Assembly (NCBI RefSeq): GCF_014692525.1
Contig: NZ_JACNYL010000007.1
Coordinates: 1 to 64,000, forward strand
Length of the DNA: 64,000 nt
Source: Sphingobacterium chuzhouense
GTDB lineage: Bacteria; Bacteroidota; Bacteroidia; Sphingobacteriales; Sphingobacteriaceae
Direction: 5' to 3'
In this document: in pieces, positions 41,725-52,005 of the stretch
Layout: every line of letters begins with the position of its first letter
How positions within the stretch are numbered: position 1 is the first letter of the stretch
Notes under the pieces: model-generated
Seen by the model: only the letters and a program-made list of their open reading frames with translations
What the model was told of the DNA's origin: nothing
Databases searched by the model: none
Program-made: the position numbers and the translations under genes

Positions 41725-44700
41725 ATGAGAAAATCTCTATTATTTTCTGTTGCTTTAGGGTTGATTGCGACGACAGGGGCCGTTGCAAGGGAAGGATATC
41801 TGACTGCGAGAGCAACTCCCTTGCTATTGGACAATGTGGTTCAAGACATCGTTAAGGGAAGGGTCACGGGTGCTGATGGAGCAATCAGTGGAGCTACCGT
41901 AAGCATAGTAGGTGGAACGACCTCTGTTTTTACGGACGACAACGGAAATTTTTCAATTAAGGCTCCGATAGGTGCAACATTGCGTTTCAGCTATGTAGGG
42001 TATCAATCCAGAGACATTGTCGTGTCAAGCGGTACCGTGAATGTGGTACTGCAGGTGGAGGATAATTCTCTGGAAGAAGTCGTGGTGGTGGGGTATGGTC
42101 AACAGAAGAAAGCACATTTGACCGGTGCAGTTTCTTCTGTTGATGTGGAAAAAGCTATGGGTGGACGTCCGATTTCAGATGCTGGTCGGGGGTTGCAGGG
42201 GGTTGTTCCTGGTCTTTCGGTGGTTGTTCCCAGTGGCGAGGTAGGTTCTGACCCAATCATGAAAATCCGCGGACAAGTGGGGTCCCAATATGGTGGAAGC
42301 AATCCATTGATTTTAGTGGATAACGTCGAGGTACCCAGTATCCAAATGATTAATCCCAGCGATATCGAAAGCATATCGGTGCTCAAAGACGCGGCTTCGG
42401 CCTCGATTTATGGAGCAAAAGCAGCCTTTGGGGTCATTTTGATTACCATGAAGAAAGGTGCAAAAACCGATAGGAACACCATAACCTATTCCAATAACCT
42501 TTCGTGGCAGAAGCCTTTTAAGGATATTGAAATGGCTGGAATAGCCGGATTGGAATATACCGTGGATGCCCACGAAAACATGAATGCAGCCGGTGCTGCA
42601 GGTGGTTTCTGGCGTGTGGACCGTAACAGTCTCGAAAAAATCCGCGAGTGGCAAACGAAATATGGTGGTGTCGTCGGTAACGATGATCCCGTGGTGTATG
42701 GTCGCGATTGGTGGTGGGATGGAACCCAGAAATTCGGTTACCGAATTTATGATCCAGTGGCGGCCATGGTCAAAGACAATCCGTTTTCGAATTTACATAA
42801 TTTGGGCTTGAGTGGTAAAACAGGTAATACCAATTACAATATCAATATGGGGTATCTCGGACAGCAGGGAATGATGAAACCCGCCAATCACGACGATTTT
42901 AGACGCTACAATGGTACACTCAATGTGTCTACTAAAGTCAATGAGGCAATCACGATGCGTGGTGGACTGATTTACTCCGACGGAACAAAACGTTATCCGA
43001 ATTCCAACAATTCGGCGGGATTCGGTGCCGATCCTTGGTTGTATCTGTATCGTTGGAGCTTACTGTTCCCGATCGGTGTACAGCAAGACGGTCATGATAT
43101 GATCGATCCAGCCTGGACGGCGAAAACATCCAAAGACGCCATTGATAATAAGAAGTACTTAAATCTTAATATAGGGACAACTATCAATCTGACAAAGAAC
43201 TGGGATGTACAGGCAGATTATTCGCATAGTACGGAAAACTATGATTTTGAATCTGCAACGGTACCGCTTCAAGCCAGAACACACTGGTACGGTGTAAACG
43301 AAATGAAAGACGCTGATGGCAGGACGATCTATGTAGATGAGTCTGGAAATCCGGTCGCTAATCCAGGCGATGGCATGATCGCTTATGAGTTTCCGATGAC
43401 GGATTATGTGCTGCCGTCTGCCAGTTACTTTGACCAGAACTCTAATTTCCGCAGAAAACATACGCTGAATGCCTATTCTACCTATAATTTGGAGCTTCCG
43501 GAGGATCATCAATTCAAGTTTATGTTAGGAACGAATTTAACTGCCTACAATTTTAAATCTCACTGGTCTAATAGAACTGGTGTCTTCAATAGTGATAATC
43601 CGAACTTCACGTATACCAATGGTGTGATGACAACTGGTGGTGACCGTGGATGGGATTCGCAGATCGGCATGTTCGGTCGGATAAACTATGCTTTCCGGGA
43701 TAGATACCTGTTGGAGGCTAATCTTCGCTATGATGCCTCATCCCTTTTTCCAGACTACATGCGTTGGAGCTGGTACCCCTCGTTCTCGGGAGGCTGGGTG
43801 CTATCGCAAGAAGAGTTTATGCAGCCCCTTGATCCGGTTTTGAGCTTCGCTAAGATTCGGGCTTCCTGGGGTTCTATCGGGGATCAATCTATTGATAATG
43901 GTCTATATATGCCAGAGATGTTGCCTGGACAATCGAACTGGCTTGCTGGCGGAAATAAGCTGACCACCATTGGCACCCCGCGTCTGGTAGGTAGTGGACT
44001 GACCTGGCAGCGTATTGAGCATCTGAACGTCGGTGCAGATTTACGTTTTTTTGAGAATAGACTGGGCGTTACGGCTGAATGGTTTCAGCGAGAGACAAAG
44101 GATATGATCGTACCGGGGGTGATTCCGCCTGCAACATTAGGTACAGGATCACCACTAGGAAATTATGGCAATCTGCGTACCCGCGGCTGGGAACTGGAAT
44201 TGGATTTTAATCATCGTTTTACAAATGGTATAGGACTAAATGTTATGGCAAATATATCGGATGCGACATCGTTTACCACAAAAGGTGCGGATTGGAATGA
44301 TGCTTGGGAAGACCGATTGTTGGGAACGACCTTTTCTACCGGCAGACGCTACGGGGATGTCTACGGTTTTGTAACCGACCGCTTGTTTCAGGCCGAGGAT
44401 TTTGTGTATGATGGAAACGGTGATTTTGTACAGACGAATATCATATACAATGGTACCGGTAAGATGACCAATGTGTTGGCGGGTGATAATCCGGTTTACC
44501 AGACTTACTTTGAAGATGGCAACCAAACAATGCTCATCAGTCCCGGCGATATAAAATTTGTAGATATAAATGGCGATGGTTATATCGATGCAGGCAAGAA
44601 TACAAACGGTGAGCCTGGCGATCGTGTTGTTATCGGCAATATTACACCGCGCTATCAGTATGGCTTTCGTGTAGGTGCCGACTGGAAAGGTTTCGATCTT

Positions 44701-45189
44701 TCGGTATTTGCGCAAGGTGTAGGGCAACGGAAGATTTGGGGTTCCGGCCAGTTAGCTATTCCGGGTTATTTTGCTAAAGAGGGCGCTATGCCGAAAGCCA
44801 TTGCAGAGGATTACTGGCGGCCGGATCGTACGGATGCGTTCTATCCGAGAGCCTGGAACCTAAACGGTGCTAATGAAGGATATGTGATGCGCGCACAATC
44901 CCGTTATATGCTGAATATGGCCTATTTCCGTATCAAAAACATCACCTTTGGTTATACGGTACCGCAATCTTTCTTACAAAAAGCAAAGCTATCTAGCGCG
45001 AGGCTGTTTATTTCGCTGGAAAATATGTTCACGTTCGACAAACTCCGTGGGTTACCTATCGATCCGGAAGCGATATCGGGATATTCGATGTTGAAAGATG
45101 ATGGCAATAATAACTACAATCTAGGTCGGACAGGCACGTCAAACCCAACGTTTAGATCGGCTTCTTTTGGTGTTCAAATAGGTATTTAA
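41725..45189 (+). CDS. SusC-family TonB-dependent outer-membrane transporter 2
   Basis: The 1154-residue protein begins MRKSLLFSVAL, the same 11 residues as transporter 1, then diverges. Domains in order are a signal peptide, a carboxypeptidase-regulatory-like domain (GRVTGADGAISGATVSIVGG), EEVVVVGYGQ, a plug (IMKIRGQVGS, PLILVDNVEVPS, YGAKAAFGVILITMK) and the barrel, which contains the calcium-site-like DINGDGYIDAGKN loop near residue 950. It is paired with the SusD gene 12 bases downstream. Its substrate probably differs from that of transporter 1, for example in chain length. Confidence 0.95.
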   Translation: MRKSLLFSVALGLIATTGAVAREGYLTARATPLLLDNVVQDIVKGRVTGADGAISGATVSIVGGTTSVFTDDNGNFSIKAPIGATLRFSYVGYQSRDIVVSSGTVNVVLQVEDNSLEEVVVVGYGQQKKAHLTGAVSSVDVEKAMGGRPISDAGRGLQGVVPGLSVVVPSGEVGSDPIMKIRGQVGSQYGGSNPLILVDNVEVPSIQMINPSDIESISVLKDAASASIYGAKAAFGVILITMKKGAKTDRNTITYSNNLSWQKPFKDIEMAGIAGLEYTVDAHENMNAAGAAGGFWRVDRNSLEKIREWQTKYGGVVGNDDPVVYGRDWWWDGTQKFGYRIYDPVAAMVKDNPFSNLHNLGLSGKTGNTNYNINMGYLGQQGMMKPANHDDFRRYNGTLNVSTKVNEAITMRGGLIYSDGTKRYPNSNNSAGFGADPWLYLYRWSLLFPIGVQQDGHDMIDPAWTAKTSKDAIDNKKYLNLNIGTTINLTKNWDVQADYSHSTENYDFESATVPLQARTHWYGVNEMKDADGRTIYVDESGNPVANPGDGMIAYEFPMTDYVLPSASYFDQNSNFRRKHTLNAYSTYNLELPEDHQFKFMLGTNLTAYNFKSHWSNRTGVFNSDNPNFTYTNGVMTTGGDRGWDSQIGMFGRINYAFRDRYLLEANLRYDASSLFPDYMRWSWYPSFSGGWVLSQEEFMQPLDPVLSFAKIRASWGSIGDQSIDNGLYMPEMLPGQSNWLAGGNKLTTIGTPRLVGSGLTWQRIEHLNVGADLRFFENRLGVTAEWFQRETKDMIVPGVIPPATLGTGSPLGNYGNLRTRGWELELDFNHRFTNGIGLNVMANISDATSFTTKGADWNDAWEDRLLGTTFSTGRRYGDVYGFVTDRLFQAEDFVYDGNGDFVQTNIIYNGTGKMTNVLAGDNPVYQTYFEDGNQTMLISPGDIKFVDINGDGYIDAGKNTNGEPGDRVVIGNITPRYQYGFRVGADWKGFDLSVFAQGVGQRKIWGSGQLAIPGYFAKEGAMPKAIAEDYWRPDRTDAFYPRAWNLNGANEGYVMRAQSRYMLNMAYFRIKNITFGYTVPQSFLQKAKLSSARLFISLENMFTFDKLRGLPIDPEAISGYSMLKDDGNNNYNLGRTGTSNPTFRSASFGVQIGI

Positions 45190-45201
45190 TGATTTAAATT
45201 G

Positions 45202-47025
45202 ATGAAAGTTATGAAAACGAATTATATAGCGGTATATGCAGTCCTGATATTATTATTCTCTGGCTGCGATAAGTTTTTAGACCGACCACCGCTGACCGCA
45301 CTGGATGATAATACCAATGGTTGGACAAGTGAAGAGAAGCTGCGGATGTATGCCGATAAATATTACGCTGATTTTTTTAATGGTTATGGTATTGCGTTCA
45401 ATTACGGAACGGCTCCCATGACGTCATCTACTAACACAGATGACGTGGTAAGTCTGGGGAATCAAGCCAATTTTACCAGATCCGTGCCCAATTCGGGGAT
45501 ATGGAGCTACACAAATATTCGATCTTTGAATATTATGTTGGATCGCATTGAAACCCGTATGAGCGGTATCCTTAGCGAGGAAGCAAAGGCGCACTGGACA
45601 GCTGTCGGTAAGTTTTTCCGGGCCTTCCGTTATTGCGAACTGGTGCAGAGTTATGGTGATGTGCCGTATTATGATTTTGAGCTGTTTGATACCGATTTAG
45701 AGGAGCTTTATAAACCTCGGACAGCACGCAATGAAGTAATGAATCATGTTTATGATGACTGGCTATATGTGCTGGAAAATATTCGAACGAATGATGGAGA
45801 CGATCAAAAACTGAATAAATATATCGCTGCAGGATTTATTTCCAGGCTGGCACTAACGGAGGCTTCCTGGCAGAAATATTACTACAATAACCCCGGGCAA
45901 GCAAAAAAGTTCTATGAACTGGCGATAGAGGCGGCTCAGATCGATATCAGCAGTGGTAAATACGATATCGTGACCGATTATAAATCTTTATTTACCTCCA
46001 AAGATTTAAAAGGTAATAAAGATATGGTGTTATACAGAGGTTACGATGCAGCTTTGGGGGTGACGCATGCTATTGCCTCCCAATGCAACCTGTCGGAGTC
46101 GACCAACAATGGCCCAACGACAGATTTATTGAAAGCCTATCTGTGTACCGATGGTAAGACTTGGGGAAATTCGGCCGTAGCGAATGCGTCCGAATTTGAT
46201 TTGACCAGTATGATCCAGTCGCGTGATCCTCGCTTTGAAGCTACTTTTTTCAGCAAACCTAATCTACTGAACAGATCTGCGCTGTTTTACGTGACCAAAT
46301 ATTTTTCACGGGAGGCGGAAGAATCTGTTGTAACAGGTAACGGGCTGCCTACCGAGTTTTCGTCGAATAGGAATGAAACCGATGCACCGATATTGCGTTA
46401 TTCAGAGGTATTGCTGAATTGGATCGAGGCGAAAGCGGAATTGGCTAGTATGGGGGGCGCTGCAGTAACGCAGGATGATATTAATAAGTCAATCAACAAG
46501 ATCCGTCAGCGCCCGGTGGCAGCGGAGGCGAAATCCCGAGGGGTAGAAAATCTACCGGATTTATTGCTCAATGCTTTACCGACTGATCCGGATCGAGACC
46601 CAAGCGTATCTCCTTTACTGTGGGAAATACGTCGGGAACGTCGTCTGGAATTTGTTTTCGAAACAAATCGTTTGGCTGATCTCCGTCGTTGGTCGAAGTT
46701 GGAGTATATGGATAACGAACAAAATACGGATTTGTTGTCTGGAGGTTGGGTTGATTTTCCAGTGGAGCTTCCAAACGAGTTGGATGCAAAAAATATCGGT
46801 GTATTCGCGGTTGTGGATAAAGATGGTACAGAAACGGTCTACAATGGTACTAACGATGCTGAAATGAAAGGCTTCTACAAACATCAAAATAATAACCCAC
46901 GTTTACCATTCTTGAACCAAGCCAATATCAATCCCTATCTTACTCCGGTAGGGCTCGTACAAATGGACGAATATGAATTAAAAGGTTATGTGCTGAAACA
47001 GACAGAAGGGTGGCCACAGAACTAA
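45202..47025 (+). CDS. SusD/RagB-family nutrient-binding lipoprotein 2
   Basis: The product of 607 residues is a lipoprotein (LILLFSGCDKFLDRPP, Cys about 22). It shares the SusD pattern: FLDRPPLTALDDNTNGW, FFRAFRYCELVQSYGDVPYY, ILRYSEVLLNWIEAKAELA and LLWEIRRERRLEFVFETNRL. The ATG at 45202 is used; a TTG at 45199 and a second ATG at 45211 are alternatives. It follows the second susC and is followed at 22 bases by a surface lipoprotein gene, so the unit is susC2-susD2-lipoprotein-GHL10-phosphoesterase. Confidence 0.95.
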   Translation: MKVMKTNYIAVYAVLILLFSGCDKFLDRPPLTALDDNTNGWTSEEKLRMYADKYYADFFNGYGIAFNYGTAPMTSSTNTDDVVSLGNQANFTRSVPNSGIWSYTNIRSLNIMLDRIETRMSGILSEEAKAHWTAVGKFFRAFRYCELVQSYGDVPYYDFELFDTDLEELYKPRTARNEVMNHVYDDWLYVLENIRTNDGDDQKLNKYIAAGFISRLALTEASWQKYYYNNPGQAKKFYELAIEAAQIDISSGKYDIVTDYKSLFTSKDLKGNKDMVLYRGYDAALGVTHAIASQCNLSESTNNGPTTDLLKAYLCTDGKTWGNSAVANASEFDLTSMIQSRDPRFEATFFSKPNLLNRSALFYVTKYFSREAEESVVTGNGLPTEFSSNRNETDAPILRYSEVLLNWIEAKAELASMGGAAVTQDDINKSINKIRQRPVAAEAKSRGVENLPDLLLNALPTDPDRDPSVSPLLWEIRRERRLEFVFETNRLADLRRWSKLEYMDNEQNTDLLSGGWVDFPVELPNELDAKNIGVFAVVDKDGTETVYNGTNDAEMKGFYKHQNNNPRLPFLNQANINPYLTPVGLVQMDEYELKGYVLKQTEGWPQN

Positions 47026-47047
47026 TTTTAAAGTTTAATCAATAAAA

Positions 47048-48484
47048 ATGTACCGTATGAAATCACTATATAAAATAGCAGCAATCGGGTCAATGTGTTC
47101 CTTGTTGCTGAGCGTTTTGTTCTCTTGTGAGGATGATTTACCCGGTGTGATGGATACCACATCGCAGATGACGGAGCTGAAAGCAATTAAGATCGTCAAT
47201 GTCGGCGAGGCTGGTAACGGGGTTGTGGAAGGAACCATCAATGAGGTAACAAAAGAAGTTTCTTTCCCACGATTGGATACGCTAACGGATTTTGAACATC
47301 TGCGTTTTGAAGCTTCACTTTCGGATGGTGCAAAACTAGACCAAGAAACATATTCGGTTGTGTTTGAAGAGGGAAAAACCGAAAAAGTAATCGTGGTGAA
47401 AGTTCAGAACGAACCACGATATCGGGAATACTTGGTAAAACTCCGTTTAAACGTACCGGTATTTGGCGCTGAATTCAGCACGCCAACGATATACGACTAT
47501 TCTTCAAATCCACAAGGAAATCCGATATACGCTACATTTACAGGTCAGCTAACCCGGGGTACCGGCTTTGACGGAGAGCATGTGCTCATCGTCAGCAGGT
47601 CAGGCTTCTCGGTCACCGACGCACACTTATTGAAAGTCAGTGATCTGAAAAATAATACTATTAACCGGATTAATCTGAATGTCGGGAATGTTGCTGCCGG
47701 TTCGCTTGTCGTTTCTGGAGGAGCGCAGATTAATGGTCATACCTATGTAGCAAATATTTCTGGTGCGGCTGCTTCGCCATTGAAGATTTATCATTGGACG
47801 GATCCGACCCAATTACCGGAGGTTACGCAAATTAACATGGCTACCGTTCCGGGAGCAGGCACGAGACATGGGGACAATGTGTCATTCAATTTGGATCAGA
47901 ACGGAAACGGCTATATTTTCTACATCAGTGACACCGGTCCAGTTTTACGGCTGAAAGTTTCTAATTATTCGCAGATTACAGAACCGACGGTACTTTCGGT
48001 CCCGTTCACCTATGGACAATGGTCTTCTTATCTTCAAATAGGGAATACCGAGACCTATCTCATTACCAGTAATACGCAGCCGGTTTCTGTGATCAGCTCC
48101 GGGGGTTCGATATCCTACTCCTTGGGAGCTTCGTCTATTCCAAAAGGTTCGGATGCACGCGTGATTGAGTTCAACGGCGAACGCTACTTGATGATGATAT
48201 CTGTGGCGCGTGGTCCGGGTGATGTCTCCACGCTCTATCTATATAATATTACAAAAGGAAGCAGTGTCGCCGATGCATTGGCTAATTTTGAGCAGACTGA
48301 TAAGCAGCCCGTATATCAGTACAACTTGTCGACGATTCCCAATGGCGCTCCGGCTTCGCAAACAGGATTTAAAGTCATCAAAGATGGAGAAGGGAATGAC
48401 AGTGTGCTACAATTATTCGCCGCTGCTACGGACGCCGGTTTTGTGATTATAGAGGTGCCAAAAAAACAATTGGAAGAAGAATAG
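47048..48484 (+). CDS. Surface lipoprotein at the SusE/F position (DUF4623-like)
   Basis: The 478-residue lipoprotein (SLLLSVLFSCEDD, Cys near 27) has an N-terminal immunoglobulin-like domain (EGKTEKVIVVKVQNEPRYRE) and a C-terminal repeat-rich beta domain resembling a propeller, with blades such as VLIVSRSGFSVTDAHLLKV and HTYVANISGAAASPLKIYHW. I believe this is the DUF4623 type, but this is not certain. Position after susD is that of SusE/SusF-like glycan-binding proteins, so a role in surface substrate capture is inferred. Confidence 0.65.
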   Translation: MYRMKSLYKIAAIGSMCSLLLSVLFSCEDDLPGVMDTTSQMTELKAIKIVNVGEAGNGVVEGTINEVTKEVSFPRLDTLTDFEHLRFEASLSDGAKLDQETYSVVFEEGKTEKVIVVKVQNEPRYREYLVKLRLNVPVFGAEFSTPTIYDYSSNPQGNPIYATFTGQLTRGTGFDGEHVLIVSRSGFSVTDAHLLKVSDLKNNTINRINLNVGNVAAGSLVVSGGAQINGHTYVANISGAAASPLKIYHWTDPTQLPEVTQINMATVPGAGTRHGDNVSFNLDQNGNGYIFYISDTGPVLRLKVSNYSQITEPTVLSVPFTYGQWSSYLQIGNTETYLITSNTQPVSVISSGGSISYSLGASSIPKGSDARVIEFNGERYLMMISVARGPGDVSTLYLYNITKGSSVADALANFEQTDKQPVYQYNLSTIPNGAPASQTGFKVIKDGEGNDSVLQLFAAATDAGFVIIEVPKKQLEEE

Positions 48485-48548
48485 AAACGTGTAAAGGAGC
48501 TCGTCTACGGTGGGTAGGCAAGTTTCCTTTGCTATTAAAAATATACGA

Positions 48549-50018
48549 ATGAAGAAGAATAAAATATTAAGTATTTTGGCTTTGAGCTTTGCACTGCTGT
48601 TGCACAGCTGTAACAAAGACCGTCCGGAGCCGTCAAAACCAACCCCAAAACCAGGTGATGATGACGATAATCCGGCAACGGAAATAATATTGCCAAAAAA
48701 CGAAATGCGGGCAGTTTGGATTGCTACCGCGTGGGGGTTAGATTGGCCGATTGGTGTTTATGGAGAAGCCCAGCAGAAACAGGCTTACACTACCATGTTG
48801 GATAAGTTTCAGGAACTAAAAGTGAACACCATATTCTTTCAGGTGAAAGCCATGGGCGATGCGTTTTATAATTCACCTTACGAACCTTGGGCAGCATCTA
48901 TCACGGGTACGCGCGGACAAGATCCCGGTTATGATGTTCTGAAATTTCTAATTGACGAAGCGCACGATCGGGGAATGGAGTTTCATGCATGGATGAATCC
49001 ATACCGTATCGCCACGAGAGCAAATGCCGGAGCAAATTATCCGACATTGCACAGTTCCATTTCTGCAGACTGGGTCGTGAATCACGAAAAAATCCAGATA
49101 TATAACCCGGCTGTACCGGAAGTACGGACACGCTTGGTGGATATTATCCGGGATATTCTGGCTAAATACGATGTCGACGGTATCCACTTTGATGATTACT
49201 TTTACCCGGATCCTACAAGTGCCGGAACGATGGTTTCTGATGTTGCCGACTATGCGCAATACGGATCGGAATATGCTTCGATAGAAGCTTTTCGTCGAGG
49301 CAATGTCGATAAGGCTATTCAGGAGGTACACGAGGCTATTGTCGCTACAAAGCCGGCCGTTGTGTTTTCTGTTTCACCTGCCGCCAGTAAGAACTACAAT
49401 TACAATACGTTGTATGCGGATGTAGCAAAATGGTGTCAACAGGGATGGTTGGATCTGCTCATCCCACAGCTGTATCAAGAGATTGGAAACAGCTCGAACG
49501 ATTTTAAGGCGAACCTGGCAGACTGGTCGCAGAATAGTTATGACGCAGCGTTGGTCATTGGTCACGCTATTTATAAATTCGGTGATGCAGCACAACCAGC
49601 AGCTTTTCAGTCTGCTGACGAACTCGAACGGCAGTTCGAACTGACCCGGAAAGATACAAAAGCAGTGGGTAGCGTATTGTATAGCGCTAAATCTGTGATG
49701 GATAATAAAATCGGGATAACGAATAAGATAGCCGCTTTATACAGTAATCCTGCCGTGATGCCTTTTATAGGGAGGAGTTCTGCTGCTGATCCAACGGTGG
49801 TTGCCAATGTGAAGGTGGAAGGTAATATATTGAAATGGGATAAAAATAATAATGAACGTTTTGTCGTTTACTATACGGACGATCTGAAGAAAACAGGTCA
49901 AGTGGTCGTTATTACCGATCAAAACAGCTTGACGATATCCATGAACGGCTATTATTGTGTCACAGCGTTGAACAAGGATAATAAAGAAAGTGCGGCATCT
50001 GAAACCGTGGAATATTAA
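48549..50018 (+). CDS. Second family 10-like glycosylhydrolase (GHL10/DUF187), lipoprotein
   Basis: The product of 489 residues is a lipoprotein (LSFALLLHSCNKD, Cys 19) with a short proline/acid-rich linker, a GHL10 barrel beginning MRAVWIATAWGLDWPIG, DGIHFDDYFYP near residue 210 in the position of the first paralogue's motif, and a small fibronectin-III-like C-terminus. The ATG at 48549 gives a proper lipoprotein signal; an upstream ATG at 48510 would bury it. With the copy at 33.2 kb, it brackets the two SusC/SusD pairs. Confidence 0.88.
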   Translation: MKKNKILSILALSFALLLHSCNKDRPEPSKPTPKPGDDDDNPATEIILPKNEMRAVWIATAWGLDWPIGVYGEAQQKQAYTTMLDKFQELKVNTIFFQVKAMGDAFYNSPYEPWAASITGTRGQDPGYDVLKFLIDEAHDRGMEFHAWMNPYRIATRANAGANYPTLHSSISADWVVNHEKIQIYNPAVPEVRTRLVDIIRDILAKYDVDGIHFDDYFYPDPTSAGTMVSDVADYAQYGSEYASIEAFRRGNVDKAIQEVHEAIVATKPAVVFSVSPAASKNYNYNTLYADVAKWCQQGWLDLLIPQLYQEIGNSSNDFKANLADWSQNSYDAALVIGHAIYKFGDAAQPAAFQSADELERQFELTRKDTKAVGSVLYSAKSVMDNKIGITNKIAALYSNPAVMPFIGRSSAADPTVVANVKVEGNILKWDKNNNERFVVYYTDDLKKTGQVVVITDQNSLTISMNGYYCVTALNKDNKESAASETVEY

Positions 50019-50038
50019 CAAAAGTACGACATCCGATA

Positions 50039-51904
50039 ATGAGGTGGATAATCACTATTCTGGTTTGCATATTTGGGAGTGTATGCGGGTATTGTGTTGC
50101 CCAGCAACCCTTTAAATTCGCACAGGTAACGGATACCCACGTAGGCGGGGCAACCGGTGCAGAGGATTTAAGGCGTACTGTTCGGGATCTTAACCAACAA
50201 AGCGATATCGATTTTGTCATCCTATCGGGAGACGTAACAGAGTTTGGGTCGGATGACGAACTTGCCCTGGCAAAGCAGATTTTAGATAGCCTCTCGTTAC
50301 CTTTATACGTATTGCCCGGTAACCACGACAGCAATTGGTCAGAAAGTGGTGCCAACTCATTTAGGAAGGTATTTGGCGATGAGACGTTCTTCTTCCGTCA
50401 CAAAGGTTATATGTTTATGGGAACAACATCAGGACCTAACATGCGCATGAGTCCGGGGCAGATACCTCGAGAGAACTTAGTGTGGATGGACTCGGTACTT
50501 AAGGCGAATCCGGATAAAGAAACCCCACTGATCTTTATTAACCATTATCCGTTAGACTCTTCCTTGAATAACTGGTATGAAGCAATAGACCGTTTAAAAC
50601 AAAGGAATGTGCAATTGGCAATGTGTGGACATGGGCATAATAACAGTGTATACAATTGGGAGGGGATACCAGGGGTCATGGGGCGTTCCAATTTGCGGGC
50701 AAAGGATTCTGTTGGCGGTTACAATATTATTTCCATTGAAAATGGAACGGCTACGTATACCGTGCGCAGGCCGCTATGGAAAACCGAAGCAAGTTGGACG
50801 CACGTGCCATTGAAGAACCACCATTTTGATCAAACTGCCGTTTCCTATAAGCGGCCAGACTTCTCTGTAAATGATAAGTATACTAATCGTGTACAAGAGA
50901 TGTGGCGATTTCAAGATGATGCTGATTTGGGAGCGGGATTGGCGAGCTATGGGGATTTGATCTTAACAGGTAATACCGAGGGACAGGTCTTTGCGCTTGA
51001 TATAAACACAGGAAAGAAAGTGTGGGCTTATCAAACGGGAGGTAAAGTTTATGCTACGCCCGCGGTTTGGAAGAATACGGTGGTTGTTGGTTCTTCAGAT
51101 GGAACGATATACGGTCTGAATGCGAAAAATGGGCACTTGAAATGGCAGATAAAAACGGACAAGGCGGTGCTGGGCAGTGCGGTAGTCGAAAAAGGAGTGG
51201 CTTTTGTGGGTGGTTCTGATGGATCATTCCGTGCAATAGATATGAAAAAAGGAAAAGTCAAATGGACTTTCAATAAACTTCAAGGGTATGTTTCTGGGAA
51301 ACCGACGTTGTATAAGGATAACGTGGTATTTGGAGACTGGGGAAACGGATTCTACGCATTGTCCAAAAAGAGCGGCAAGTTGCAATGGTCTTGGGATAAT
51401 GGGCATAAAAACCGCATGTTCTCGGCTGCAGCATGCTATCCAGTAGCAACGAATGACCGTATTTTTATTGTCGCTCCAGATCGTTATATGACCTGTTTGG
51501 ATGCTGCGACAGGAGAGGTGGTTTGGCGGGAAAAAAATGACACCATTCGTGTTCGAGAGTCGATGGGGCTTTCGGAAGATGGACGTTATGTGTATGTAAA
51601 AACTATGGATGGAAACCTGCTTGGTATATCCACTGCTGCGGATAGTATGGATATTGCTTGGCGTTCAGCGTTACAGCTGCCGTACGAGCTAACGCCCTCT
51701 GGCATAGCTACCAATGGTAAGCAAGTGTTTGTGCCGAGCCATTCGGGACTTCTTTCCGGTATTGATGTGAAGACCGGAGAAGTTTTATGGCAGTATAAAT
51801 GTTCAAATGCGATGATAAATCCTATATTTGTTTTGGGATCTAACCATCTAATTATCTCCACGATGGATGGTGTGACATTAAAACTTTACCTCAACAAGAG
51901 ATAA
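50039..51904 (+). CDS. Secreted metallophosphoesterase fused to a PQQ-like beta-propeller
   Basis: The 621-residue protein has a signal peptide (CIFGSVCGYCVAQQ), a calcineurin-like phosphoesterase with all metal ligands (D32 and H34 in DTHVG, D65 in GDVTEF, GNHD near 94-97, H169, GHGH at 197-200) and, from about residue 285, a PQQ-type propeller with repeats such as VFALDINTGKKVWAYQTG, IYGLNAKNGHLKWQI and FRAIDMKKGKVKWTF. It would cleave a phosphoester in the periplasm or at the surface, with the propeller as binding module. In this locus the substrate may be a phosphorylated wall fragment or wall polymer, which is inference. Confidence 0.85.
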   Translation: MRWIITILVCIFGSVCGYCVAQQPFKFAQVTDTHVGGATGAEDLRRTVRDLNQQSDIDFVILSGDVTEFGSDDELALAKQILDSLSLPLYVLPGNHDSNWSESGANSFRKVFGDETFFFRHKGYMFMGTTSGPNMRMSPGQIPRENLVWMDSVLKANPDKETPLIFINHYPLDSSLNNWYEAIDRLKQRNVQLAMCGHGHNNSVYNWEGIPGVMGRSNLRAKDSVGGYNIISIENGTATYTVRRPLWKTEASWTHVPLKNHHFDQTAVSYKRPDFSVNDKYTNRVQEMWRFQDDADLGAGLASYGDLILTGNTEGQVFALDINTGKKVWAYQTGGKVYATPAVWKNTVVVGSSDGTIYGLNAKNGHLKWQIKTDKAVLGSAVVEKGVAFVGGSDGSFRAIDMKKGKVKWTFNKLQGYVSGKPTLYKDNVVFGDWGNGFYALSKKSGKLQWSWDNGHKNRMFSAAACYPVATNDRIFIVAPDRYMTCLDAATGEVVWREKNDTIRVRESMGLSEDGRYVYVKTMDGNLLGISTAADSMDIAWRSALQLPYELTPSGIATNGKQVFVPSHSGLLSGIDVKTGEVLWQYKCSNAMINPIFVLGSNHLIISTMDGVTLKLYLNKR

Positions 51905-52005
51905 AAAACATAGACAAATTGGATATTTTAAAGTATTTGTGCATGTTTGTGCGTGTTTTGGTTTAGAATTTGCATTTTTGTGTTGGAAGTAATAGAATAA
52001 TTTAA

